Assembly: GCA_949752735.1 (NCBI GenBank)
Contig: OX457037.1
Coordinates: forward strand, 32,224,966 to 32,288,965
DNA from: Lumbricus terrestris
Lineage: Eukaryota; Annelida; Clitellata; Crassiclitellata; Lumbricidae
Length of the DNA: 64,000 bases
Direction of reading: 5' to 3'
Shown: positions 21,037 through 31,123 of the stretch, in pieces
How the letters are laid out: each line of letters starts with the position of its first letter
Position numbering within the stretch: the stretch's first letter is position 1
Notes under the pieces: model-generated
The model's database searches: none
What the model was told of the DNA's origin: nothing
What the model saw: the letters and a program-made list of their open reading frames with translations, nothing else
Program-made: the position numbers and the translations under genes

Positions 21037-24000
21037 CTAGATTTTACGGTGTAGGTTGACGGATCGGGCGTTGGAATCGCCGAGCTCGGCCTGTAGCGGC
21101 TGAAAAATGGCCGACTGGGAATACGAGGCAGGGACCATCTTGATGAAGTTAAAAGACTGCGTTGCATCCATTTCTCCCGGCAGGCTGACCAGTCCGCTCA
21201 GCTTGATCTGACCTTCGGACAGAAACTCAGGTAGAAGCTGGCGTCCAGCGATAGAACGATCCTGCTCCATTTGAATATGGTGGGAATGAACGCTGGGACG
21301 TTGTTTCCAGCTATCCTTCGCCGTCAGTGGTCTGACTGGAGGTAGGGTGTACCACTGACGGTTGACGGAGATCTCACGCTGGGGGCCGCAATCCTCGGGC
21401 AGGTTGCGGTTGGGTTTGATGGTTACATTTGGATGTCCTCTCAGAAGATACTTCTGGATGGTGGGGCACTGGTCCGCAATGGACCCGTCAGAGGAATAGG
21501 ATGGGCTGGCGAAAGTGGCATAGGACGCTATGGGCGACAGATTCGGAATAGGAGTCGAGATCGCTTGCTGAGATTTCTGGACGCGCAGTGTCATCGGCGC
21601 AAATGTCTCAAAAGGTGGCAGCGAGTTCTTGACCGGCTGGTCCGCTTCGGTGCCATTCACCTGCAGCGCCGCTGTTCGGTGATTCGTGTTCTCCCGTTTG
21701 AACGGGGCGACCACTGCAGTCGGTACGTTGGCGATCGAAATGGGATAAGAGGCCGCGGCGTTGGCAGCCGAACTTTCCTGGTTTCGATCAGGAAGAGTTC
21801 CAACTACTATCGGACAAGCCTCTCCCATCTTGCCCGGCCACAGATCGGAGGCCGTAATGGAAGTGAGCGCCAGACCAGAGCGACTAGCTTCATCGGTGGA
21901 ACCGAATTCATCTGCATATGATGAGGAGCGTCGAATATGTTGCATATGCGTCTGATGCATTGACCCGAGGTGACGGGTCTCGGGTTGTTTCGCATCGTTT
22001 ATCTGTTGCATCACATTGGCGAAGGGCTGCAGCCCGCAGGTGGCCGTGGTAGTGGCACAGTTCGCGCCAGCAGATAACTGGACTTGCTGGCCAGCCTGCT
22101 GCTGCTGTTTCTGCTGGGTATAGTGAGATAAGTTGAAATTTGGCGACTTGACGAGGTCAGCGTTTGAAATTTCGCCTACGTAGACCGCTGATCCATGTCG
22201 AAAGTTTGAAATGTCCTGTTTCCAGGACTTTTCCGGAGTTCCAGGACTGTACGCGTCGGCAATACTGTCATAGGATGCAGCACTGACGGGCCGAGACGGA
22301 CTCCCCAGGAAAACGCCGGCGCGGCTGGAGGTCCATTCGTTTGACCACAGCTGCGCCGCCAGATGGTCCAAGTGCCTCGATCCCAGGGCGGCGTTGGCGC
22401 TGACTGGAATCGACTTCTGCAAATCATTATCAGGTTGTTTAGTTTTGCTGACGACATCCTGACCATTCGCAGAAAGCTGGCTGCCTGGAAACGTCACATC
22501 CTGACCAGGCGTCAGAGAACCGTCGGGCATAAGAACATCCATGAGATTTTCGAATTCGTAAGCATACAGGCCGGGTACCTTGAAGTAGTACTCTGGAATG
22601 TCCCGCTCCACTTCTATCTTCACAGACGCCGAAATCTCTTCGACGTGGTCGAGACTGAGGCAGGCAGAAACTTCCTCCACGCTGTTCTCCTCTGCCTCGG
22701 CGACCGTCTTCAGCTTGCTCGGTGCCGTCCTTTTCCCCGGATGTCGACCTCTTCTGAATCTCGGAACCGGGTAAGCTGCCGTCACTCCGTCGGCGGCGGC
22801 CTCTCCGGTACCTTTCAGCGACTTCCCGCAGGTCCTGCTTCTGTTCTCGTGGTGCCAGAGGCATTCGCTTGTCTTGAACGTCTTATTGCATCGCTGACAT
22901 CCGTACGGTCGTTCCTCCGAATGGATTCGCTCGTGGGCCCTGACGGCAGTGGAGTCCTTGAAGCGCTTGCCGCACACGCGACACTCCTCCTTCAGCTCCT
23001 TCGTGTGCTTGAAGAGGATGTGCTTCTTCAGATGGTATCGCTCCTTGAAGCCGATGCTGCATACGTTGCAGACGAAGGGTCGTTCGTCGGAGTGCGTTCG
23101 GATGTGGTTCTTGTAGTTGGAGCTCTGCGCGAACGTCTTGCTGCAGATCTTGCACGTCCAATGCGACGCCCCGGTTCCGTCCGACTTGATGAGCTTCACC
23201 GATTCGTCGGCGGACTGCGACATGGACGACTTGGAGTTCGCCAGCTTTGCGCCGCCTGCCGAGGAGCACGGGGAGTTGGATGAGGCCTGCGATGGTCGAT
23301 GCAGCGCCATGTGCATGCAGAGATACTTCTCCGTGACGAACTCCTTCTGACATGTCTGGCATTGAAACACGGTTCTGACGCCCCCGGAAGCCGCGTTGGC
23401 TGCGTCCTTGGAGGGCGGTAGAGACTGAGATTGGTTTTTGAGATTATAGGACGGCATTGCCATAGCGGCGGCGGAGGCGGCGGTTGGGGTCGCCTGTACA
23501 GTCCGTGCGTTTCTGAGATCAATGTAACCCAACGCCCATGTCGAGTCGCAATCGACAGTCGACTGACTAGATTTCTCCAAAGGTCTGGCTGACGGACTCA
23601 GAACCTGATGAGACTTCAGTACATCTTCTGTACTGCGTGTGTAGCTCCTTCTTTCGTCGTTCGGTGCGCCACGGTATTCGCTCGTATTCAGTGGAACCGC
23701 TTCATTCGTGGATTTCCTCGCAATGTCATGGAAGCCGCCCCCACATCCCCCGCCGCCCCCTTGAATTGTCCCACCAACTGACGGTGTGTCTTCTTCACAC
23801 CTGTTTCTGCCACTCCACTGTGATGCGGGAGAATCTATCTCCGTCAGCTCATTCTTGACATGGAATGACGTGCTCGTAGAGGAAATGGAAGTACCATCTC
23901 CAGAGAAAGAGGAGAGTGTGGTGGTGCAGGGATTCAGATCACTCTGCTGTTTCAGAATCGTCGTCGTCGTTTTCTCTCTGTTGTACAGTTCCGCGTTATA

Positions 24001-24213
24001 CCTGCTGCACGGATGGTTGTGAAACGCGTCGAACCTCGCATCAACCTTAACCTCATCCGAACCGATTGTACTAAAGTTTTCGGACGGTCGGACAGAGTTC
24101 GCTTCTTCTAGGACTTCATTTCCGAAGTTTCGTTTTCCATACTGGATATCGCATAGACGGTCGTATCCGCTTTCCAGTGACGCAAGGGTATCCACGGGCG
24201 ATCTTTTTGGCAT
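21037..24213 (-). CDS. C2H2 zinc-finger protein, large (probably last) exon
   Basis: A frame of 1058 codons runs from the ATG at 24213 to a stop at 21037. The minus strand just upstream reads TTGAATTTCAG before ATGCCAAAAAG, a good splice acceptor, so I start at this ATG rather than nine codons upstream; translation could instead enter from an earlier exon. Counting from residue 1 of the longer frame, five zinc fingers are visible: 292-314 (QCQTCQKEF...HMALH), 361-383, 389-412, 418-440 and 446-471; the last ends HH then C rather than a second histidine pair. Linkers SDERPF and SEERPY are variants of the standard TGEKP linker. A 46-residue Ser-rich gap separates fingers 1 and 2. The flanks are long, Ser/Gln/Ala-rich and probably disordered, with a Gly-rich run near 160 and a KQQQQAGQQ stretch. 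It is a likely nuclear DNA-binding regulator. I cannot name an orthologue. Confidence 0.9.
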   Translation of the reverse strand: MPKRSPVDTLASLESGYDRLCDIQYGKRNFGNEVLEEANSVRPSENFSTIGSDEVKVDARFDAFHNHPCSRYNAELYNREKTTTTILKQQSDLNPCTTTLSSFSGDGTSISSTSTSFHVKNELTEIDSPASQWSGRNRCEEDTPSVGGTIQGGGGGCGGGFHDIARKSTNEAVPLNTSEYRGAPNDERRSYTRSTEDVLKSHQVLSPSARPLEKSSQSTVDCDSTWALGYIDLRNARTVQATPTAASAAAMAMPSYNLKNQSQSLPPSKDAANAASGGVRTVFQCQTCQKEFVTEKYLCMHMALHRPSQASSNSPCSSAGGAKLANSKSSMSQSADESVKLIKSDGTGASHWTCKICSKTFAQSSNYKNHIRTHSDERPFVCNVCSIGFKERYHLKKHILFKHTKELKEECRVCGKRFKDSTAVRAHERIHSEERPYGCQRCNKTFKTSECLWHHENRSRTCGKSLKGTGEAAADGVTAAYPVPRFRRGRHPGKRTAPSKLKTVAEAEENSVEEVSACLSLDHVEEISASVKIEVERDIPEYYFKVPGLYAYEFENLMDVLMPDGSLTPGQDVTFPGSQLSANGQDVVSKTKQPDNDLQKSIPVSANAALGSRHLDHLAAQLWSNEWTSSRAGVFLGSPSRPVSAASYDSIADAYSPGTPEKSWKQDISNFRHGSAVYVGEISNADLVKSPNFNLSHYTQQKQQQQAGQQVQLSAGANCATTTATCGLQPFANVMQQINDAKQPETRHLGSMHQTHMQHIRRSSSYADEFGSTDEASRSGLALTSITASDLWPGKMGEACPIVVGTLPDRNQESSAANAAASYPISIANVPTAVVAPFKRENTNHRTAALQVNGTEADQPVKNSLPPFETFAPMTLRVQKSQQAISTPIPNLSPIASYATFASPSYSSDGSIADQCPTIQKYLLRGHPNVTIKPNRNLPEDCGPQREISVNRQWYTLPPVRPLTAKDSWKQRPSVHSHHIQMEQDRSIAGRQLLPEFLSEGQIKLSGLVSLPGEMDATQSFNFIKMVPASYSQSAIFQPLQAELGDSNARSVNLHRKI

Positions 24214-24972
24214 CTGAAATTCAAGCCAGTACACATTCATTGATCAGCATCATCGTCATTGCAAAGATTGACAGCTCTTATTGATAAATAAATATCTCCA
24301 GAACAAGTCAACAATCAGAATGCATGCATGCTTCATGTAATGTAACAATCCACACGTCCTCCTTCAGAAGTCTATACTCAGAGGCGCTCCCGACTCCAGC
24401 ACGGCAACACTTACGAGTCACTAAATAAAAATAAAATACGAGTTGCCTTGCTCTGAACATTGCTTAGGACATTTATATTAAAGCAATTAGCGTCACTTTC
24501 AATTTTGATTACAGCATAAATTTTTGAATGATATGTATTTTTCAATAATTGGGATAGAATGGTTTATCGGCCCGGATAGTCTGTACCGGTATATTCCATC
24601 CGGGGGAATAGATCAACTCATCCCCGGATAGCTTTAAATGGGTATAGAAACCCGTGACACCAGCGTGAATAGCTTCCTCCCAGGCCAGCACAAGTAGATC
24701 ACCAAATCCTTCAAACATGTGCTACGCCTACAGAAATATTTTCACCAGAAGTTCTCTAAATTCATTTCAACAATCTTATCTCTGTGTGACCTAAATCAAG
24801 CATGTGACCTGTCAATCTGTCAACAAAATGAATGCATGATGTTCTAATGTGATTTACAACCTATACCATTCAAGTGTTTATGATAAAACTCAGTGCAAGA
24901 CTATTGTGATCAGTTGCTGAGCTACTGAAATATACGTTGGCCTACACATACGTGCATACATACATTCATATT
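24214..24972. other. Probable intron of the zinc-finger gene
   Basis: The acceptor dinucleotide lies directly beside the zinc-finger start codon. I found no upstream exon here. A short LINE/SINE-tail fragment on the minus strand lies at 24371-24408 (CGGGAGCGCCTCTGAGTA). Confidence 0.5.
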
Positions 24973-25178
24973 GTTGCATGCTTAATGAAACTGCCATTTC
25001 AAAGATGATTAGTGTCGCCACGCCATTTAGGTCCCCGTGGACGGACCGTGCTAGCCCGAGATTTGAATCTCTGAAATAGCCACCTTCGGGAAGCGAACCG
25101 CGGACCGCACGCTCTCTTTCACAGAGTTGCGTACAGACGCGCGGCCAGCGCTCTAACCGATGTAGCTAAGCGAGCCAG
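24973..25178 (-). mobile_element. SINE-B, full-length tRNA-derived SINE
   Basis: On the minus strand the head GGCTCGCTTAGCTACATCGG then TTAGAGCGCTGG resembles a tRNA 5' half with an A box. GCGGTTCGCTTCCCG is a B-box-like region. The body includes GATTCAAATCTCGGGCTAG and ACGGGGACCTAAATGGCG. The tail GGCGACACTAATCATC matches the tails at 36.35, 38.64, 49.98 and 58.39 kb. Three copies in the window define the family. Confidence 0.88.
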
Positions 25179-25179
25179 T

Positions 25180-25568
25180 GTATACATATACATATATATA
25201 TATTGCATAGGTCCATCTTTCATATAGGCTACACCATTAAGTGAATGATACTACAAAATCAGGCGTGCAGTGCTTGTGGTGTAATTAAACTCTAATAAGA
25301 AAAATAGGCCAGCTACCTATAGGCCCGCTACCTATAGGCCCGCTGCCTGTTACTAAAGGGTTTATTTAGTCAAGCAGAGGCAGAAGTTGTCCTGGGGCGA
25401 TAATCTGTCAACTTCCTGCGAAAATCCATGGTAGGCTATATACTGAGCAGTGATCACTGAACATTATAGGTCAGCTACACTTAGTGACTTCTAATTTTAA
25501 CAATCAAATTACCACTATTGAAGTAGGCCTATTTGGCATACACACAACTTACCTTCAGCAATAGGCAT
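25180..25568. other. Spacer, no gene seen
   Basis: AT-rich with a short local repeat (CCTATAGGCCCGCT) near 25315-25345. No gene is recognised. Confidence 0.4.
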
Positions 25569-25669
25569 ACTACTGCTGCCACTGCCACTACCACTACTAC
25601 TACTACTATATATGTATACTACTACTGCTGCTGCTGCTACTGCTACTACTACTGCTACTGCTACTATTG

Positions 25670-25740
<71 letters not shown>
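25569..25740. repeat. Compound (CTA/CTG)n microsatellite
   Basis: CTA units dominate with interspersed CTG. The associated poly-Y and poly-S frames are artefacts. Confidence 0.93.
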
Positions 25741-25881
25741 GCGGTATAACACTACGTAAAACTTCATGAGGCAGAAGGCTATACAATGAGAACTGCCTGA
25801 CCCAGACGACTTACACCTCATATATACGTATAGCATGCATGTGTTTATATTCAACAAAGCTTCTGCAATGACTCACAACGT

Positions 25882-26012
25882 TCATTCATTCGTTCATTCA
25901 TTCATTCATTCATTCATTCATTCACTCATTCATTCATTCATTCATTTCAGGAATTTATAAAGCGCCCCTTCGAGAAGCCCACTCGGAGGCGCTCATAGTC
26001 TAACCACGAGGA
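25882..26012 (-). mobile_element. LINE/SINE 3' tail with (ATTC)n
   Basis: On the minus strand GAGCGCCTCCGAGTGGG and GGGGCGCTTTATAAATTCC run into AATG repeats. This is the same tail as at 9771-9850. Confidence 0.7.
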
Positions 26013-26019
26013 TACAAAT

Positions 26020-26090
26020 AGCCTAAGTTTGGCCATTTGTGAGGCGCCCTTGTAGCGGTATGGCCGCGTTACGGCGCCATATAAATTGTC

Positions 26091-26123
<33 letters not shown>

Positions 26124-26150
26124 ATTATTATTATTATATTATTATTATTA
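26020..26150. repeat. LINE-tail-like segment ending in (TTA)n
   Basis: AGGCGCCCTTGTAGCGG and GGCGCCATATAAATTG are followed by a TTA repeat (26095-26150). It may be the 3' end of another LINE family with a triplet tail. Confidence 0.55.
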
Positions 26151-26151
26151 A

Positions 26152-26460
26152 GTTTTTAAGGACCCTGTAAAAACACTGACGAGTGGTGAGTCAACCCTAT
26201 AGTCTATACATGTAGGTAATATGCGTAATTGCGTATCTCCAATGGGAGGCTATTCCAGACAAATAGACCTACAATTGCAAGTCTAATAGCATGGTAAATT
26301 ATGTGTTTCTACTAAAGTAAACCAAACTAAACTTCTGACAGCCTCACAACTTATGGCACAGATTTTTAAAACAATCGACCAAAACGGACAAAAAACAGAA
26401 TAATAAGTCGTTTTTCCTAAAATAAAAAGGAGTAAAACGGAAAAACTGAGAACGAAGAGG
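26152..26460. repeat. Local direct duplication, copy 1
   Basis: This matches 26681-26940 in the same orientation at a 484-bp offset (for example GCATGGTAAATTATGTG at both). The segment between (26461-26680) carries repeats of GTGCCTGGACGCCCCTTAC. Confidence 0.88.
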
Positions 26461-26680
26461 CGCTCATAGCCCAACCAGTGCCTAAAGTGTGGAAAAATAA
26501 GTGCCTGGACGCCCCTTACTTCTCCAAAAGAAGTGCCTGGACGCCCCTTACCTTTCCAGTCTGTGCTCGCCAATAAGTGGCTGGACGGCATTCACATTTT
26601 AAAAAAAAGTGCATGGACGCCGTCCATGACCGTCCAGGCACACTTTAAGCCCTGAGCCCAACCACGAGGAAACAAAAAAG
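26461..26680. repeat. AAGTGCCTGGACGCC repeat cluster
   Basis: Variants of the unit occur three to four times, the last two in opposite orientations (CGTCCATGACCGTCCAGG near 26620). It lies between two duplicated arms. Confidence 0.65.
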
Positions 26681-26940
26681 TTTTTTTAAGGACCCTGTAG
26701 AAAACACTGGCGAGTGGTGAGTCAACCCTAGGTATTATATGCGTATCGACCTATACAATTGCAAGTCTAGTTGCATGGTAAATTATGTGTTTCTACTAAA
26801 GTAAACCAAACTAAACTTCTGACAGCCTCACAACTTATGGCACAGATTTTTAAAACAATCGACCACGGATAAAAAACAGAATAATAAGTCGTTTTTCCTA
26901 AAATAAAAAGGAGTAAAACGGAAAAACTGAGAACGAAGAA
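26681..26940. repeat. Local direct duplication, copy 2
   Basis: Nearly identical to 26152-26460, including the stretch GACAGCCTCACAACTTATGG. Copy 2 lacks the sequence around 26206-26270. Confidence 0.88.
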
Positions 26941-28529
26941 TAATTGCACACATTGTACACAATTTGTACTACAGTTTAAAATTAAAAACCTTGTTTATAT
27001 ACGGGATGTAGTTTTAATCAACAAGCAAATAACACATTTTATAGCCTAGTAAACAGTTAAACACTAAACAAAACGATCGAACAGTGACTTGAATTAGCGG
27101 AATCCTTGAAAGTACAGAGACAGCATTATAAGGGATGTCAGACGAAAACGAAATTAAGGAAACAATTATGCTGTAGACAATAAATCCAAAAGTATGGTCA
27201 CATAATTTTTTTTAAAGAAAGGCGAAAACAAGAAGAAGAATAACAAAATAAAAGCCCGAAATTTTCTGAAAATTAAAAAGCGAAAAAAAAGTTTTTACTA
27301 TGAGTCATAGCATGCCTATAGGCCTACTATGTGTTTCTATTAAACTAAGCTTTGACACGCCTCACAGCTTACAGCCTGTCTATGTGTTTCTATTGTAAGT
27401 GTCAAAAAGAATGGTCGAACGTCTGAACGAACTTCTGAAGGACTCCAGCAAACAGGGACATGAAATATAATAATCGGCATGAGAGGGCCACCAGAGGGTT
27501 AGTGACAGCGGAATAACTTGCTTTACATGGGCCCTGGTACTGACTATACCGAGGATTCCGCATGAGCCCTGTAACAGTCCTTCAGAAGTCTTATGGGTCC
27601 CTGGAGACCATGGACCCGGGTGCCATGGACCCTGCCCACAAGATAGCTATATGCCGCTGGTTTGGTGATGCTCCAAAACGACCCCGTTGGAAACAAGGGG
27701 ACCAGCGCAAACGCTCCCCTCGTATAGAGCAACGTATGCTCCTCGTCTGACGTCACTGGCGGAAATGAGCCGCGAACGAAGACTGACAAGTGACCGGAAG
27801 CCGACGAAGCGTATTGATCGAGGGAGTGGCACGAGACGAAACATATTTGTCTTCGTGTATTCATGCGCGCAAAGGGCGCAACACGACAGTTATAATGGAG
27901 AATGATAACGGCGTGATGCGGCGCCAACACAAGATATAGGCCCATGGGAGGAACTGCAGGCTAAAATGCGGGAGTACTAGCGGTGGTAGTGCATTGCTTC
28001 CGGACATGCGCCGTCGAGCCTTATATGGATTCGGCTTCTTTCGCAAGATGTCACCAGAAGTCGATTAGACGTGAATAGTAGGTGCGGAAATGGGCTGGCT
28101 TTGATGACGAAGTGGTCAGATGATGTGGGGCTTCGGCCTTTTACCGCGCTACGTCTGGTTTCGAATCCTTAAGCGTGCCGGTCGAAATTGGCTAAAGCCG
28201 TCGCTAAGCTGCTTGCAACATCAGAATGCCGCACTCCAAATAACCTTCTTCTCGTATATTTTCGCTAAATGAATCCGAAGCAGAAATGCCATTCAACATA
28301 ATTATGCGAGCCCTACAGTATGCAGGCGTCACAAACATCAGCTGTTCTATTACACAGGTCATTTTATACGGAGCCTAGTTGACGGACAAAATTCTAAGCT
28401 CTTTGTTTATTTATATAATTAGAAGTCAATTGCTCCGGCTGTGAAACTAGGCTCAACTAGCGTTGATTAAAGTCATCCTATAAAGTGATACTGTACGGTA
28501 TAATTATTACAAATAATAAGCAGTCTTCA
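26941..28529. other. Spacer with a GC-rich, promoter-like patch (27.69-28.06 kb)
   Basis: No exon is recognised. Between 27690 and 28060 CpG dinucleotides rise, with a canonical CRE TGACGTCA at 27748-27755, GCGGAAAT and ACCGGAAG (ETS-like) words. Overlapping frames on both strands (to 133 codons) have no known domain. Confidence 0.4.
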
Positions 28530-28537
28530 ATTATTAC

Positions 28538-28898
28538 CAGTGGCGGCGCCAGGGTTTCAGTTTTGGGGGGCTGAATTTGCGGAGAAAATTTTCCGTTTCC
28601 AGTCGCCAAAATTTCTGATGACCTTTTTTAGTCATCGACCAAAATCTCAAGATAAATTTTCATTTCGGCCGTCTAAATTTCTGACGACCTTTTTATTAGT
28701 CATTTGGTCGAAATCTTGGAAAAATGGTCCTTTTCCGTGACCGCCAAAGCTGTCTGCCAAACCTCGTGCGCACCTTCACGGTTATTTTGGGGGGGCTAAA
28801 GGGGGTTAATAGTCCAATTTTTTTCTTACATGGGAAAAAATGGATGGCCTTTTTGGGGGGAGCTTAGCCCCCCTATAGCCCACCTAGCGCCGCTACTG
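28538..28898. mobile_element. hAT-like MITE, 361 bp
   Basis: The termini are CAGTGGCGGCGCCAGGG and TAGCGCCGCTACTG. The perfect 8-bp direct repeat ATTATTAC lies at 28530-28537 and 28899-28906. Two internal GATGACCTTTTT...AGTCAT blocks match 10528-10883. It has no coding capacity. Confidence 0.9.
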
Positions 28899-28959
28899 AT
28901 TATTACTCTCTCGACTATTATTATAGACGTGCACTTATCTGTGTTGCATTACAACTTTA

Positions 28960-29040
28960 ATTTAATATTTATATAGCACCAGTCAAAAGTAGGCTCATTT
29001 GCGCTGTCCTCTAGTATGGTGCTAAATAAGTAAGTAAGTA
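28960..29040. mobile_element. LINE-tail-like fragment
   Basis: AATATTTATATAGCACCAG and GGTGCTAAATAAGTAAGT resemble the GCGCTATATAAAT tails elsewhere, with a short AAGT repeat end. Confidence 0.4.
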
Positions 29041-29279
29041 ACTAGGTGTTTTCTTTATCACTCTACTTGCAAACACACAATTAGACATAAAAAATCATTA
29101 CAATTATTCATAGAAATAATAATTATTAATAAAACGTACAAATTAAATCACAAGTTGAACAAAATAATTATTAAAATATATCAGCGTCAAAACAAGCCAT
29201 CCATGCAGCGTTCTGGTGATAAATTAATTTCCAATCAACGTAACACAGGCACAGCATGGCATCTCTATATATTAGATGA

Positions 29280-30150
29280 GCGAGGCCTATATAGACCAGG
29301 CTTGGAATCTCAAAATGGCACTGCTAGAAGCAAATCATGTAACAATTTGCTAACCGGTGTTTCTAGACTAATTTGACCCTGCTGAAAACGAAAATCACTG
29401 TTAGCAAGCTGGATTTTTGGCCGTTCATTGGGAAAACAAGATGGCGAACAAAATGGCGGTCAGTTGCTTCAAATGGCTATAAGTAAAGTATTGTATGTGA
29501 CAGGAACACGATTTTAAACTCTAGATTAAGATTATAGGGTGCAAGGAATACAATGGAACCAAATACACATATGTAGCACTGCAAGAAAATCAAAATGGCG
29601 GACAAAATGGCGGCTAGAATCTTAAAATGGCTGTAAGTGAAGTTATGTATGCAGTGGAATCATGATTTCAGGGTCTAAATCAACATTTTCGGGGTCAAGG
29701 AATGCAATGGAAGCAAGGTAACATATGTGGCATTGCACGGAAACCAAGATGGCGGACAAAATGGCGGACAAAATCTTAAAATGGTCATAAATGAAGACAT
29801 ATATGCAATGGAATCATGATTTCAGGGTTTAAATCAGCATTTTCAATGTCAAGGCGTGTGATGAAACCAATGTGACATATATAGCACTGCCTGGACACCA
29901 AAATGTCGGCCAAAATGGCGGCCAGATTCTTGAATTGGCTGTTAGTGAATTTCTGTATCTAATGAATAAATCAATTCAGAATGTAAATGAAAATTTTCAG
30001 AATTAAGGAAAGTGATGAAATTAAAAGCACGGAATATATTATGTGACACTGCCAGAAAACCAAAAACCAAAATGGTGGACAAAAACTTCAACTGGCTATG
30101 AGTGATGTCTTGAACATATGCGATGTAGACTTGATTTCAGTCTGGACTGG
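29280..30150 (+). repeat. Left arm of the foldback element
   Basis: ATGGCG-type unit starts fall at 29441, 29595, 29749, 29903 and (diverged) 30072, a 154-bp spacing that breaks only in the last unit. The first about 60 bp is shorter than in the right arm by about 12 bp. Confidence 0.85.
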
Positions 30151-30623
30151 TAATTTCCAGGTCATATGCTTCCAACAAAATCACATGCAGTGTTATGCAG
30201 TGAAATTGTCATACCTATAGTGAACTTTTTTAGTAGCCTATGACTGCACTGCAGTTTAACTTAGGGCTGCCAACCGTCCCGGATTCGCCGGGACAGTCCC
30301 GGAATCGGCCTTGTGCGTCCCGTGTCCCGGATTGACCTCAAATTGTCCCGGAATTTGTGGTAGAGATGCACTTGACAAAATATTGCTACTTTGCACACCA
30401 AACTCGTCAAGCTGTGTGATGATTTTGCGTTTTGTGCAGACTGCGCTTTATTAAACCTAACGTTGTTGACTGAACATCGAATGTTGGACAGCGCTGGGTT
30501 CAAGTCTTGAAAACTTTACAAACCACTGACACTCAGTAGCATATTGTATCCTATGTAGGCCTACTATTAGTCCACTCTAAAGCTTTTTTTTATTTTTTTA
30601 TTTTTATTTTTATTTATTTTTTT
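30150..30623. other. Interior of foldback element, unassigned
   Basis: It contains a GTCCCGG-rich patch at 30276-30360 with CCGGGACAG/GTCCCGGA words. No gene is recognised. Confidence 0.4.
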
Positions 30624-31123
30624 ATGGTCCTGGACACGACGTTAAACTGCATCCATCCTCTGCCACAGGGAACCAGCAACTTCCCCGTGCCGGTCCTAAG
30701 CCCGGATAAAATGAGGAAGGTTTGCCAGATGGGTGGAGATACACTGGCAGTAAAAGACCAAGACCATAGAAATCCGCAAAAACCACGACACAAGTGACAT
30801 AGCGACCCAGATGCTTCAAGGTGTCATGATGTGGAGCTGACATGCACAGGCCGGTCAGTACAGACCAGTGGAGAGAGTCGGGGGGAGAGAGCTTGGGACA
30901 CATACGGGCATTGACCCAGGTTGTCCTTCGTGCCTCTCTCCCCATATTCTCTTCATCAGACAAGGTGGTCTAGCTGGTTCAATATGTTAATGGTATGGAC
31001 CTGCAGACCGGACAGGTTGAAGATGGGCAACATGACGCGAGACAGACTCAAACAGAGAGTGGTGCCGGACACCTACGGGCGTTTAACCCAAGGATTTCGA
31101 TGATGATGATGATGATGATGAAA
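30624..31123 (+). mobile_element. LINE-related repeat, copy 1, with (GAT)n end
   Basis: It matches 38999-39490 in the opposite orientation over most of its length: shared blocks include GACACGACGTTAAACTGCAT, CCGTGCCGGTCCTAAGCC, ATGCTTCAAGGTGTCATGAT and GAGAGAGTCGGGG (in reverse in the partner). It terminates in (GATGAT)n at 31102-31122. GGTCCTAAGCCCGGATAAA resembles the SINE-B-related tails (TCCCAAGCCTGGATAAAGG). It is nested in the foldback element. Confidence 0.75.

Noticed and set aside
22363..23283. A 306-codon plus-strand frame
   Set aside because: It is the antisense shadow of the zinc-finger exon.
26152..26940. LTR retrotransposon suggested by two direct arms
   Set aside because: No TG...CA ends, primer site, polypurine tract or gag/pol sequence was found, and the inner segment is only about 220 bp.
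27544..27945. A 133-codon frame on the minus strand
   Set aside because: It lies in a CpG-rich, promoter-like patch with overlapping frames on both strands and no known domain.
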